A stretch of DNA of 33,109 nucleotides. Origin: Gemmatimonadota bacterium (GTDB taxonomy: Bacteria > Gemmatimonadota > Gemmatimonadetes > Longimicrobiales > Gaopeijiaceae). Position 1 is the stretch's first letter. Every line of letters starts with the position of its first letter. Below, in pieces: positions 8,608-16,017 of this stretch. The position numbers were made by a program, and so were the translations under genes. The notes under the pieces were generated by a model. It saw nothing but the letters and a program-made list of their open reading frames with translations, was not told the origin of the DNA and searched no databases. The stretch covers positions 1-33,109 of the forward strand of contig JAPPOV010000034.1 of NCBI GenBank assembly GCA_028873595.1, read 5' to 3'.

Positions 8608-9087
8608 TCAAATGCCCTGGTAGTCCTCGAATTCTTTGAGCTGCTCGGGTGTGTAGACCTGCATGAACTCGATCTCGATGCCCCCCGCTTCGTCGTCCAG
8701 GAACGCGACCCAACCCTCCGGGTGCGGGTGCGAACCTACGACCTGGCACGCCTGACAGATCCGCAACGTCGCGCCCTGCTCCTGAGCGTGCGCGAGTGCC
8801 TTGTCGATGTTGTCCACCTCGTAACAGATGTGATGCAAACCCTCGGAGCCTCGCTCCTCGATCCACTTGGCGAACCGGCCTTCCGGGTCGGTGGATTCGC
8901 AGAGCTGATATTCGATACCGCCCAGGTAAAAGAGGGCGACCTTGTTCTTCGACTTCGGGAAGAACGTGATCTCGGTGTCGGCCGGCACGTGCAAGAAACG
9001 CGCATACGCCTCGAGCGCTTTCTCTGCGTCCTTCACACCGAAGGCCATGTGCTTGATGCCTTTGACGTTCGGATTGTCTGATTTCAC
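8608..9087 (-). CDS. VOC (glyoxalase/methylmalonyl-CoA epimerase-like) family protein
   Basis: This 159-residue vicinal-oxygen-chelate protein has two beta-alpha-beta-beta-beta modules. It starts GIKHMAFGVKDAEKALEAYA, with a possible first metal ligand at His13. Other likely ligands are in GIEYQLCES (Gln61 or Glu64), His86 in GLHHICYEV, and a glutamate of GIEIEFMQ near the C-terminus. This layout matches methylmalonyl-CoA epimerase, glyoxalase and related epimerases or dioxygenases. A Cys-rich stretch, LRICQACQVVG, is unusual for methylmalonyl-CoA epimerase, so I do not assign that activity. The start is GTG 9087. The gene lies 41 bp after the aminotransferase stop, and its TGA lies 13 bp before the preferred start of the PuuE-like gene. 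Confidence 0.88.
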   Translation of the reverse strand: MKSDNPNVKGIKHMAFGVKDAEKALEAYARFLHVPADTEITFFPKSKNKVALFYLGGIEYQLCESTDPEGRFAKWIEERGSEGLHHICYEVDNIDKALAHAQEQGATLRICQACQVVGSHPHPEGWVAFLDDEAGGIEIEFMQVYTPEQLKEFEDYQGI

Positions 9088-9128
9088 AGGTCGGATCTCG
9101 TTCTCGTCTGAATCGTGATGAATGGAGG

Positions 9129-10316
9129 TCAGGTCGCGGATCGTTCCGCGCGAATCGTTTCGACGACGCCGGTCATTCGGGCAAGCGCTTCCTTGATGCG
9201 GGGCACAGGCTGGGTGAGCGACATGCGCGCAAAGTCATCCGTGTAGTCGCCATAGATCTTGCCGGGGAAGATCATGACCCGGCCTTCGGCCAGCAGTCGT
9301 TCACAAAACTCCGTCGCACCGACACCCGTCTCGGCGACCCGGGCGTACACATAGAACGCGCCCTCGGGCTCGGCATAGGGAATCCCGAGCTCGTCGAGTC
9401 CTGCGCACAGGACCTCCCGCCGTTCGTCGAACGTCTGACGGATCTCCTCGACGCACTCCTGCGGGCCGGTCAGCGCCGCGAGCGCCGCGTGCTGCCCCAC
9501 GGCGGACGTGGAAATCGCGAAGGCGTGGTGGATCTCCGCGAGCGCCGGCATGAGATCGGACGGCCCAGCGAAGTATCCGACTCGCCAGCCCGTCATTGCA
9601 TACGCCTTGGAGACCCCGGAAAGCGTGATCGTGCGCTCATGCATCCCGGGTAACGATGCGACGGGCTGGGCTCGATGGCCGTCGTACGTAATCCTCGCAT
9701 AGATCTCATCGGAAACCACGATCAGATCGTGCTCCTTCGCGACCTCGCAAATCCGCTCTACCTCATCGGGTGGGATCACCGTCCCGGTGGGATTCCCGGG
9801 GTTGATGAGGATGAGCACCTTCGAGCGGGGCGTGATGTGCTCACGCACCATATCGGCGGTAATCGTGAAGTTCGTCTCCATCGAGGTGCGGATCTCAGCG
9901 AGCTTCGCCTCCGTGAGCTCCGCAGCCTGGAGGTAGGGGTTATAGCCCGGGCACGGAATCAGAAGCTCGTCCCCAGGGTCGAGGAGGCCCAGTGCGATGA
10001 TGAACATCGCCTGCTGACCACCCGGCGTGACGACAATGTCCTCCGGTGCGTACCGACTGCCGCCGTACTCTGCGATGTTGTCCGCGATCGCCTGCCGCAG
10101 TTCGGGCATGCCCATCGGATTCGTGTAGTGGGTAGCGCCAGCGCCCAGGGCTTCCTGACCCGCACGAATGATGTGAGCCGGCGTATCCAGATCCGGGTCT
10201 CCCCGACCCAGTTTGATCACGTCGTCGAGCTCGGATGCGATCTCCATCATCCGAGTGATGATGTGCTTGTCCTTGAGCTGGACCCGCTGCGCGAGTCGCC
10301 GTGACGTAGCCGTCAT
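9129..10316 (-). CDS. Class I/II pyridoxal-phosphate aminotransferase
   Basis: This 395-residue fold-type I aminotransferase belongs to the aspartate-aminotransferase I-gamma-like group. Visible blocks are GRGDPDLDTPAHIIRAGQEA near the N-terminus, NPGNPTG (the substrate and PLP asparagine), VVSDEIYARITYDG (PLP Asp and Tyr), SGVSKAYAMTGWRVGY (Schiff-base lysine) and a C-terminal arginine in DDFARMSL, in the position of the usual carboxylate-binding residue. I chose ATG 10316, which overlaps the M32 gene stop by 4 bp; the longer frame to 10460 is an unsupported extension into that gene. It is clearly a paralogue of the aminotransferase at 17241-18419. In this context it probably moves an amino group between a product amino acid and a 2-oxo acid such as glyoxylate; this is inference. 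Confidence 0.94.
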   Translation of the reverse strand: MTATSRRLAQRVQLKDKHIITRMMEIASELDDVIKLGRGDPDLDTPAHIIRAGQEALGAGATHYTNPMGMPELRQAIADNIAEYGGSRYAPEDIVVTPGGQQAMFIIALGLLDPGDELLIPCPGYNPYLQAAELTEAKLAEIRTSMETNFTITADMVREHITPRSKVLILINPGNPTGTVIPPDEVERICEVAKEHDLIVVSDEIYARITYDGHRAQPVASLPGMHERTITLSGVSKAYAMTGWRVGYFAGPSDLMPALAEIHHAFAISTSAVGQHAALAALTGPQECVEEIRQTFDERREVLCAGLDELGIPYAEPEGAFYVYARVAETGVGATEFCERLLAEGRVMIFPGKIYGDYTDDFARMSLTQPVPRIKEALARMTGVVETIRAERSAT

Positions 10317-11839
10317 GAGTCCAACCCGTAAATCTCGGAGTACTTCGACGAGAGGTGCTCGATATAGTAGCTCGGCTCCAGACCCTCTCCGGTCGAGTGT
10401 TCGAGGAGCTGCTCCCGCGTGTACCGACGGCCGTGGCGATGCACGTGCTCGGTCATCCACTCGCGCAGCGGGGCGTACTCTGCCGACGCCAGACCCTCGC
10501 GCACCCGGTCGTCCTTTTTCGCCGTGTGGAAGAGCTGGCCCGCCATGACGTTGCCGATCGTGTAGTTGCAGAACGTCCCGACCTGTCCGGACGACCAGTG
10601 CACGTCCTGAAGGACGCCGAGACGGTCACTCGGCACCTCGAGTCCCAGGTACTCCTTCACCTTCGCGTTCCACGCCTCGGGCAGATCCGCCACACTGAGA
10701 CTTCCCTCGATCAACGCGGCTTCGAGATCCACACGGAGCATGATGTGGAAGTCGTACGTAAGCTCGTCCGATTCGACCCGAATGAATCCCGGCTCCACAC
10801 GGTTCACTGCACGCCAGAACGTCTCGGCGTCGACGCCGTCCAGCTGCTCGGGGAAGGTGGCATGCAGCTCTCCGTAGTTGAGATCCCAGAACTCCCGGCT
10901 GCGTCCGACGTGGTTCTCGAAGAGCCGCGACTGGCTCTCATGCGCACCGAAGCTCACACCACCTACCGCGTACAGACTGATAAGGTCGGTCGCGAACGGC
11001 GTGCGCGTGTACGCTGGATCACAATACTGCTCGTACAGCCCGTGTCCGGTCTCGTGCAGCGTACCGAAGAGACTCTTGGGCATCCACTCGTCATTCACCC
11101 GAGTCGTGATCCGGACGTCGTTCCGCGTGAACGAGATTTCGAACGGATGGACCGTCAGATCGAGTCGTCCACGATCCGTATCGTACCCGAGCTTGCGTGC
11201 CATCTTGAGCGCGAACTCGAGTTGCTTCTTCACGGGAAACGGCTGCTGCAGGAAGTCCACCCGCGGTGGCTCCTTCTCGCTGATCGCCTGAACCAGTGGG
11301 AGCAGGCCTTTCCTGAGCGCCGCAAAGAGGGGCTGGAGCGAGGCGATGGTCTCGCCGGGCTCGAATCGGTACATGAGCGCATCGTAGGGGTGCTCTTCGT
11401 ACCCGATGCACTCCGCCATTTCGCGATTCAGCTCCAACGTTTGTTCGAGCACCGGGGCAAACGCAGCGTAGTCGCTCTCGGCCCGCGCCTTCGCCCACAC
11501 GTGCTGACCCTTTGAGCCCATCTCCGCCCGACGCTCCAGGAGCTCGCCGGGGATGCGCAGGTGGTAGTCGATCGCCTCGCGGATCTGGGTGCACATCGTA
11601 CGCTCGACACTGTCCTCGGGGAGATTCGCCGTCTCGGCCTCCGCAAGGTCCAGGAGACGACGCGTCTCATCCGACACAAGGTGATTCCGTGCAAAGAGTT
11701 GCAGCGTCGCCAACTGTTTGGCCCGGGTCTCTGCTCCTCCCGGCGGCATCATTGTTCGTGCATCCCAACTCAGGAGCGATTGAGAGCACAAGAGATCGTT
11801 CACCTGCTCCAAACGTTCCAGTAACGCGTTGTATCCCAT
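10313..11839 (-). CDS. M32 (carboxypeptidase Taq) family metallocarboxypeptidase
   Basis: This 508-residue zinc carboxypeptidase removes C-terminal amino acids from peptides. The zinc motif HETGH lies at residues 262-266 (LHETGHGLYEQY). The other M32 signatures are present: DVRITTRVND, AHESQSR, and a VESDELTYDFHIMLR block carrying the conserved glutamate, with YTIGNVMAGQ near the end. A frame extends up to ATG 11893, but I prefer ATG 11839. It has an AAGAGG site about 9 nt upstream and matches the usual M32 N-terminus, while the longer start falls inside the -10 box of the proposed promoter. First gene of the leftward operon, so peptides or N-acyl amino acids may be the imported substrate. 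Confidence 0.95.
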   Translation of the reverse strand: MGYNALLERLEQVNDLLCSQSLLSWDARTMMPPGGAETRAKQLATLQLFARNHLVSDETRRLLDLAEAETANLPEDSVERTMCTQIREAIDYHLRIPGELLERRAEMGSKGQHVWAKARAESDYAAFAPVLEQTLELNREMAECIGYEEHPYDALMYRFEPGETIASLQPLFAALRKGLLPLVQAISEKEPPRVDFLQQPFPVKKQLEFALKMARKLGYDTDRGRLDLTVHPFEISFTRNDVRITTRVNDEWMPKSLFGTLHETGHGLYEQYCDPAYTRTPFATDLISLYAVGGVSFGAHESQSRLFENHVGRSREFWDLNYGELHATFPEQLDGVDAETFWRAVNRVEPGFIRVESDELTYDFHIMLRVDLEAALIEGSLSVADLPEAWNAKVKEYLGLEVPSDRLGVLQDVHWSSGQVGTFCNYTIGNVMAGQLFHTAKKDDRVREGLASAEYAPLREWMTEHVHRHGRRYTREQLLEHSTGEGLEPSYYIEHLSSKYSEIYGLDS

Positions 11840-11871
11840 GCAGTTGGCCTCTTCGGGCTGCGACCTGTATG

Positions 11872-11881
11872 TTGTCGACAA
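11872..11881. promoter_or_regulatory. Perfect palindrome TTGTCGACAA, candidate FCD-GntR operator
   Basis: The ten bases form a perfect inverted repeat and fit the TnGT-nn-ACnA pattern known for FadR/FCD-type GntR operators. The site lies in the only intergenic region shared by both arms of the locus. It falls just downstream of the predicted leftward -10 box, so a bound repressor would block transcription of the operon that contains the GntR gene (6522-7190). I saw no second copy upstream of other operons in the window. Confidence 0.5.
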
Positions 11882-11891
11882 TTGGTCGCGC

Positions 11892-11921
11892 ATTGTGCCG
11901 TGTCTCCTCTGATGCTGTCAA
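11892..11921 (-). promoter_or_regulatory. Predicted sigma-70-type promoter of the leftward operon
   Basis: On the minus strand a perfect TTGACA (11921-11916) is followed after 18 bp by CACAAT (11897-11892), four of six matches to TATAAT. Transcription would begin near 11885, about 45 bp before the preferred M32 start, with the palindrome 11872-11881 covering the first transcribed bases. No comparably clear promoter was found for the rightward arm. Confidence 0.45.
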
Positions 11922-11998
11922 GCAAGAGGCTTCGGGCACATACGCGAACGCCCCGGGATGATCGAGCCCTGGGGCATGAGCACGAACCACGAGAGCAG

Positions 11999-12868
11999 AT
12001 GACCCAGGACCTTCGCTGGAACGTCGACGACCTCGTCGAGATGGCCGTGACCGGCCAGATCAGCCAGCCAGCCATGAGGCGAGGCGGCTACACGCCCTGG
12101 CCAGATGGCGTCGGGGTCATGCTGCCCGGCATGTACGGCATCACGTACAGCGCCCGCGTCGGGGATCGCGCCTTCGGGTGGGCGGGTGATCATGTGGAGC
12201 CGGGCCTTTCGATCGCGCACAAGGACGAGCGCGCCGACTTCGCGCTCCACTATCTCACGTGTATCGGTAACGAGGCCGAGGTCGTCACGGGCCACGCAAA
12301 GGGCGCGAAGGGCATCGTCACGGGCGAGCACGCCCGTATCCTCGTCGACTTCGAGCCGGATGCACTCGAGGACATGACGATCGGCGACACGATCCAGATC
12401 CGGACGGTCGGTCGCGGAATCCGTCTCGAGGATTACCCGGAGATCGAGTTCAAAAAGACGAGCCCCACGTTGGCCCACGCGCTCGGGCTCCGCACGCAGG
12501 GCGGGAAGATCCACTGTCCGGTCGCCATGGAGCTTCCTCCGCGCATCATGGGATCAGGGGCGGAGCTCAACGCCGAGTTCGTCGACCAGGATCTGATGTC
12601 AGGCGACCGCGCCCTCATGGCCGAACTGGGCATCGATCAGATGCGCCTGGGTGACCTGATCGGCATCCGTAACGTGGATCACCGCTTTGGCCGGTCGTAT
12701 CGCGCGGGCTGGGTCGCGATCTGCATATGCATCCACGGTGACTCGGTGATGACCGGGCATGGCCCGGGCATCATGACCCTCATGACCGGTCCAGCCGACC
12801 GACTCACGTTCGCGATAGACTCCTCCGCGAACATCGCACACACCCTGGGCATCCGGGGACAGTCATGA
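11999..12868 (+). CDS. DUF4438 family protein, copy A
   Basis: This 289-residue protein belongs, by recognition of its conserved blocks, to the uncharacterised DUF4438 family (the Thermotoga TM1086 type). Blocks seen: a GMYGITYSARVGDRAFGWAG segment, DHVEPG (His65, Glu67), GNEAEVVTGHAKGAKGIVTG, LMAELGIDQMRLGDLIGIRN, and a C-terminal IHGDS...GHGPG pair (His246, His254). The clustered conserved His, Glu and Asp suggest an enzyme or metal site, but no activity is known to me. I chose ATG 11999, because the frame upstream to 11882 is leader-like and would include the operator region. It is the first gene of the rightward arm and overlaps copy B by 4 bp. Its own ribosome site is weak. Confidence 0.88.
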   Translation: MTQDLRWNVDDLVEMAVTGQISQPAMRRGGYTPWPDGVGVMLPGMYGITYSARVGDRAFGWAGDHVEPGLSIAHKDERADFALHYLTCIGNEAEVVTGHAKGAKGIVTGEHARILVDFEPDALEDMTIGDTIQIRTVGRGIRLEDYPEIEFKKTSPTLAHALGLRTQGGKIHCPVAMELPPRIMGSGAELNAEFVDQDLMSGDRALMAELGIDQMRLGDLIGIRNVDHRFGRSYRAGWVAICICIHGDSVMTGHGPGIMTLMTGPADRLTFAIDSSANIAHTLGIRGQS

Positions 12869-13755
12869 CGAAGAACAACGAACTCTCCACGAACTACGCT
12901 GATCTCGTCGCCGTCTCTGTTGCGGGGCACGTAGCGCACCCTGGCTTCCCAGGACTCCCGGCGGAACCATACCGCCTCGCCTCCGACGGCACGCCATTCC
13001 TTCTGCCGACGTACGGCGGAATCGTCTACAACGTTTCCGTTGGAGACAGGGCGTTCGGCTGGGCTGCCGACTGTATCCACCCGGGTGTGAGCATCCGCCA
13101 ACCGGACGACAATCAGAACCGTGGACTGAACATCTTTGCGTGTATCGGAAACCGGGCGAAGGTCATGACCGGGTCGGCCGCCGGTACGGCAGGCGTCGTC
13201 ACCGGCAAGTCCGGCCGCTTCTCCGAGCAGGTCATCGTGCACCTCCCTCGTGATGCCCGCACACGGATGGCAGTAGGAGATCAGGTCCTTGTCCGGGCCG
13301 AAGGGATCGGCCTGGAACTGACCGACCATCCGGACATCTCTCTGAAGGGCATCTCACCGGATCTGCTCGGCGCCCTGCCCGCACAGGAACGGGACGGCCA
13401 CGTCGCATTCGGGGTGACGGCACACATCCCGGCTCACCTCGTAGGCGCCGGCCTGGGACTCACCTCCCAGGGCGGAAGCCTGCATATGCAGTCCACGGAC
13501 CGGAGCCTGCTCGCCGAGCTGGGCCTCGACGACGTGCGACTCGGAGACCTTGTCGCACTCGAAGACACGGACAGCCGCTACAACCACGGGTACCTGCGCG
13601 GCGCACGCGCGATCGGAGTCGTGGCCGCGACGGACGGGCCTCGAGCCGGGTTTGGCCCTGGCATCGCAGTCCTGATGACGGCACCGGGTGGGCAGCTCGG
13701 GAGCTTCATACAACCCGACACCAACATCGTGGATCTGCTGGAGCTGGACGTATGA
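12865..13755 (+). CDS. DUF4438 family protein, divergent copy B
   Basis: This 296-residue protein is a paralogue of the gene immediately upstream and aligns along its whole length: YGGIVYNVSVGDRAFGWAAD, GNRAKVMTGSAAGTAGVVTG, LLAELGLDDVRLGDLVALED and GFGPGIAVLMTAP all have counterparts. Several polar residues of copy A are replaced. DHVEPG becomes DCIHPG (Cys70, His72), the IHGDS histidine is lost, and GHGPG becomes GFGPG (Phe263). Copy B may therefore be a non-catalytic or altered-specificity partner, perhaps in a hetero-oligomer. The ATG overlaps copy A's stop, and its own TGA overlaps the dehydrogenase start, both by 4 bp, so the pair is probably made together. Confidence 0.87.
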   Translation: MTKNNELSTNYADLVAVSVAGHVAHPGFPGLPAEPYRLASDGTPFLLPTYGGIVYNVSVGDRAFGWAADCIHPGVSIRQPDDNQNRGLNIFACIGNRAKVMTGSAAGTAGVVTGKSGRFSEQVIVHLPRDARTRMAVGDQVLVRAEGIGLELTDHPDISLKGISPDLLGALPAQERDGHVAFGVTAHIPAHLVGAGLGLTSQGGSLHMQSTDRSLLAELGLDDVRLGDLVALEDTDSRYNHGYLRGARAIGVVAATDGPRAGFGPGIAVLMTAPGGQLGSFIQPDTNIVDLLELDV

Positions 13756-14837
13756 CGAGTGTGCCGATGACCGCGGTCACGCGGGAGAGTCTCGAGACGT
13801 TCGTATTCCACGTCCTGCAGGCGATGGGTGTGCCCGAAGAGGAAGCGCAGATCTTCGGCGGGGCACTGATCTTTTCGGAACTCCGATTCCATCCGGGACA
13901 TGGCCAGGGCGTAAAGAAGCTGAGGCGGTACTGGGGGCGCTTCGCGGACGGAGGGATTGATCCCGGCGCGCCCTGGGAGATCGTGAAGGAGAGCCCTGCG
14001 CTGGCGCTCGTGAATGCGAACAACGGAATCGGCACGGTTGCCGCCACGCGCGCGATGCGACTCGCGATCGAGAAATCGAAGGAGTGTGGCATTGGGCAGG
14101 TGATCGTCAGAGACTCGACACACTTCGGCTCGAGCGCGGTTCACGCGTGTCTCGGTCCGGAAGCCGGCTGTATCGGAATTGCGATGACCAACGCGGGCCC
14201 GGAAATGGCACCGTGGGGCGGACGAGAGGGTGTGGTGGGGACGAACCCCTGGGGGATCGCCGTGCCGACCGGTCTCGGATTCCCGGCCGTCCTGGACATC
14301 GCCCTCACAACCGCGGGCAAAGGCATGATGAACTGGCACGCCGCCGAAGGCTGGCCGATTCCGCGCGACTGGGCCCTGACTCCGGACGGCGAAGAAACCG
14401 ACGACCCGCACGCCGCGATGGCAGGCGCGCTGCTCGGCATCGGACAATACAAAGGCTACGGACTCGCATTCATGACCGACGTCCTGACCGGCGTCATCGG
14501 TGGAGGTGGGTACGGTCTCACACCCTACGCCGATCCGAAGAAGTGGGACGTCAGCCACACGCTCATGGCGATCGATATCGAGTGGTTCATGCCTCTCGAA
14601 GAGTTTCGGCGTCGGATGGACGACTTCGCGGACATGGTGAAGTCTCGCGCTCTCCGGCCGGGCTTCGACGAAATCCTGATCCCGGGTGAACAGGAGGCGC
14701 GGCGGGTTGCACGGAAAGCCGACGTCGGCATCCCTCTCGAGGACAAGGCAATCGACGATCTCAACGCGCTCGCATCGGAACTCGGCGTGGCGACCGAACT
14801 CACGATCGTAGGCCCTTGGACCGACGAGACGCTTTGA
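13752..14837 (+). CDS. Malate/L-lactate (Ldh/AllD-type) NAD(P)-dependent dehydrogenase
   Basis: This 361-residue member of the Ldh_2 family includes ureidoglycolate, malate, L-sulfolactate and delta-1-piperideine-2-carboxylate oxidoreductases. Visible signatures are RDSTHFGSSAVHACLG (the family's catalytic-His block), MAPWGGREGVVGTNPWGIAV (cofactor region), a DWALTPDGEETDDPHAA segment and IGQYKGYGLAFMTDVLTGVI. The N-terminal arginine/histidine block reads HPGHGQGVKKLRRY and differs slightly from the usual SHGV form. ATG 13752 gives a 4-bp overlap with DUF4438 copy B, and an internal ATG at 13767 is the alternative. With PuuE- and AllA-like genes in the opposite arm, an AllD-like role on a ureide or 2-hydroxy acid is plausible but unproven. 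Confidence 0.92.
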   Translation: MTSVPMTAVTRESLETFVFHVLQAMGVPEEEAQIFGGALIFSELRFHPGHGQGVKKLRRYWGRFADGGIDPGAPWEIVKESPALALVNANNGIGTVAATRAMRLAIEKSKECGIGQVIVRDSTHFGSSAVHACLGPEAGCIGIAMTNAGPEMAPWGGREGVVGTNPWGIAVPTGLGFPAVLDIALTTAGKGMMNWHAAEGWPIPRDWALTPDGEETDDPHAAMAGALLGIGQYKGYGLAFMTDVLTGVIGGGGYGLTPYADPKKWDVSHTLMAIDIEWFMPLEEFRRRMDDFADMVKSRALRPGFDEILIPGEQEARRVARKADVGIPLEDKAIDDLNALASELGVATELTIVGPWTDETL

Positions 14838-15985
14838 AGCCACTTTCGTCCGACTTCTACGAGGGAGTCCGAAGGAACCTGCAGGATCGCGCTGAGGACG
14901 CTGGTCTGGACGGACTCCTGCTGCTCACGCCCGGAAATGTCACGTATGCGACCGGCTGGCACTTCTCGCGTAACGAGCGGCCGGTCGGTCTCTGGATCGG
15001 GACGAACGACGGGCCCTGGCTACTGGTGCCGTATCTGGAGCGTGAATACGCGATGGCCGTCCCGGGTGTCGACGTTCGCACGTACGAGGAATTTCCGGGC
15101 GTCATCCCTGCCGTTCTCTGGATGATCGATGAGATCGGTGCCCGCCGCATGGCAATCGATGCACTCGATGCGGCCCTTCTGCGGCATGCAGAGGCGAAAC
15201 TCGACCGGCTCGAACTGGTCGATCATGCATTGCCCGAGCGGGCTGTGAAGACCGAGGCCGAGCTCGCACTGGTGCGGGAGTCCGCCTCCTTCGCCGATCA
15301 GGTGCTGGAGCGGCTCCTAACCGCAGGGGGCGACATCATTCGCCAGGGAGGGACCGAAGCCGATCTCCTGGCCGACTGCACCGGATACGTCAGTCGCATC
15401 CTCACTGACATGCATGGCGAAGCGTTCCAGGGGACCAAAATGGGCATCACGGCATCGGTCCACTCGGGCCCTCGCGGTGCCCTGCCCCACGGCTCGGTCA
15501 CGACCCGTCGGCCCCAGCCGGGAGAACCCGTGATCGCCGGAATCGGATGCAGCATCGGCGGATATCATGCGGAGAGTGGCGCCACGTTCATTGTGGGCGA
15601 ACCGAGTGGGGAGCAGCGCCGAATCATGGACGCCATGGAGCTGTCGACTTCGGCCACGGTCGCGGCCCTCGTCGGACGCCGGAGCTGTTCCGAGGTCAAC
15701 GACGCGGCGCTCGCTCCGATCCACGCCGCGGGCCTGGGTGACGCGATCCGACACCGGATCGGCCATGGAATGGGCGTCGAGGGGCACGAGGCACCGTGGC
15801 TTGCACCCGGCGACGATACACGGACCGCCCCCGGCATGGTCTTTTCCTGTGAGCCCGGCATCTACCGCCCCGGTCTGGACGGGTGGCGTACGATCGATAC
15901 CCTCATCGTCGGTCACAACCAGGTGGAGGTGGCGAGTGGCTTCCTGAAACGCCACCCTCCCGAGTCTCGAGTCCTCGATTGCTGA
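14834..15985 (+). CDS. M24 (creatinase/aminopeptidase P-fold) protein with altered metal site
   Basis: This 383-residue pita-bread-fold protein has an N-terminal creatinase-like domain (about 1-150, with LLLLTPGNVTYATGWHF) and a C-terminal M24 domain. Of the five metal ligands in aminopeptidase P (Asp, Asp, His, Glu, Glu), the positions here are Gly236, Glu247, His311 (RIGHGMG), Glu340 (SCEPGIY) and Ile354 (GWRTIDT). Two ligands are lost and one is changed. This points away from a dinuclear peptidase and towards the metal-free creatinase or ectoine-hydrolase type, which cleave C-N bonds of amidino or cyclic amidine compounds. The start is TTG 14834, overlapping the dehydrogenase stop as TTGA; an upstream TTG at 14816 is possible. 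Confidence 0.88.
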   Translation: MKPLSSDFYEGVRRNLQDRAEDAGLDGLLLLTPGNVTYATGWHFSRNERPVGLWIGTNDGPWLLVPYLEREYAMAVPGVDVRTYEEFPGVIPAVLWMIDEIGARRMAIDALDAALLRHAEAKLDRLELVDHALPERAVKTEAELALVRESASFADQVLERLLTAGGDIIRQGGTEADLLADCTGYVSRILTDMHGEAFQGTKMGITASVHSGPRGALPHGSVTTRRPQPGEPVIAGIGCSIGGYHAESGATFIVGEPSGEQRRIMDAMELSTSATVAALVGRRSCSEVNDAALAPIHAAGLGDAIRHRIGHGMGVEGHEAPWLAPGDDTRTAPGMVFSCEPGIYRPGLDGWRTIDTLIVGHNQVEVASGFLKRHPPESRVLDC

Positions 15986-16017
15986 AAACACACACGCTTC
16001 TCTGAGGAGCCGGTAGC

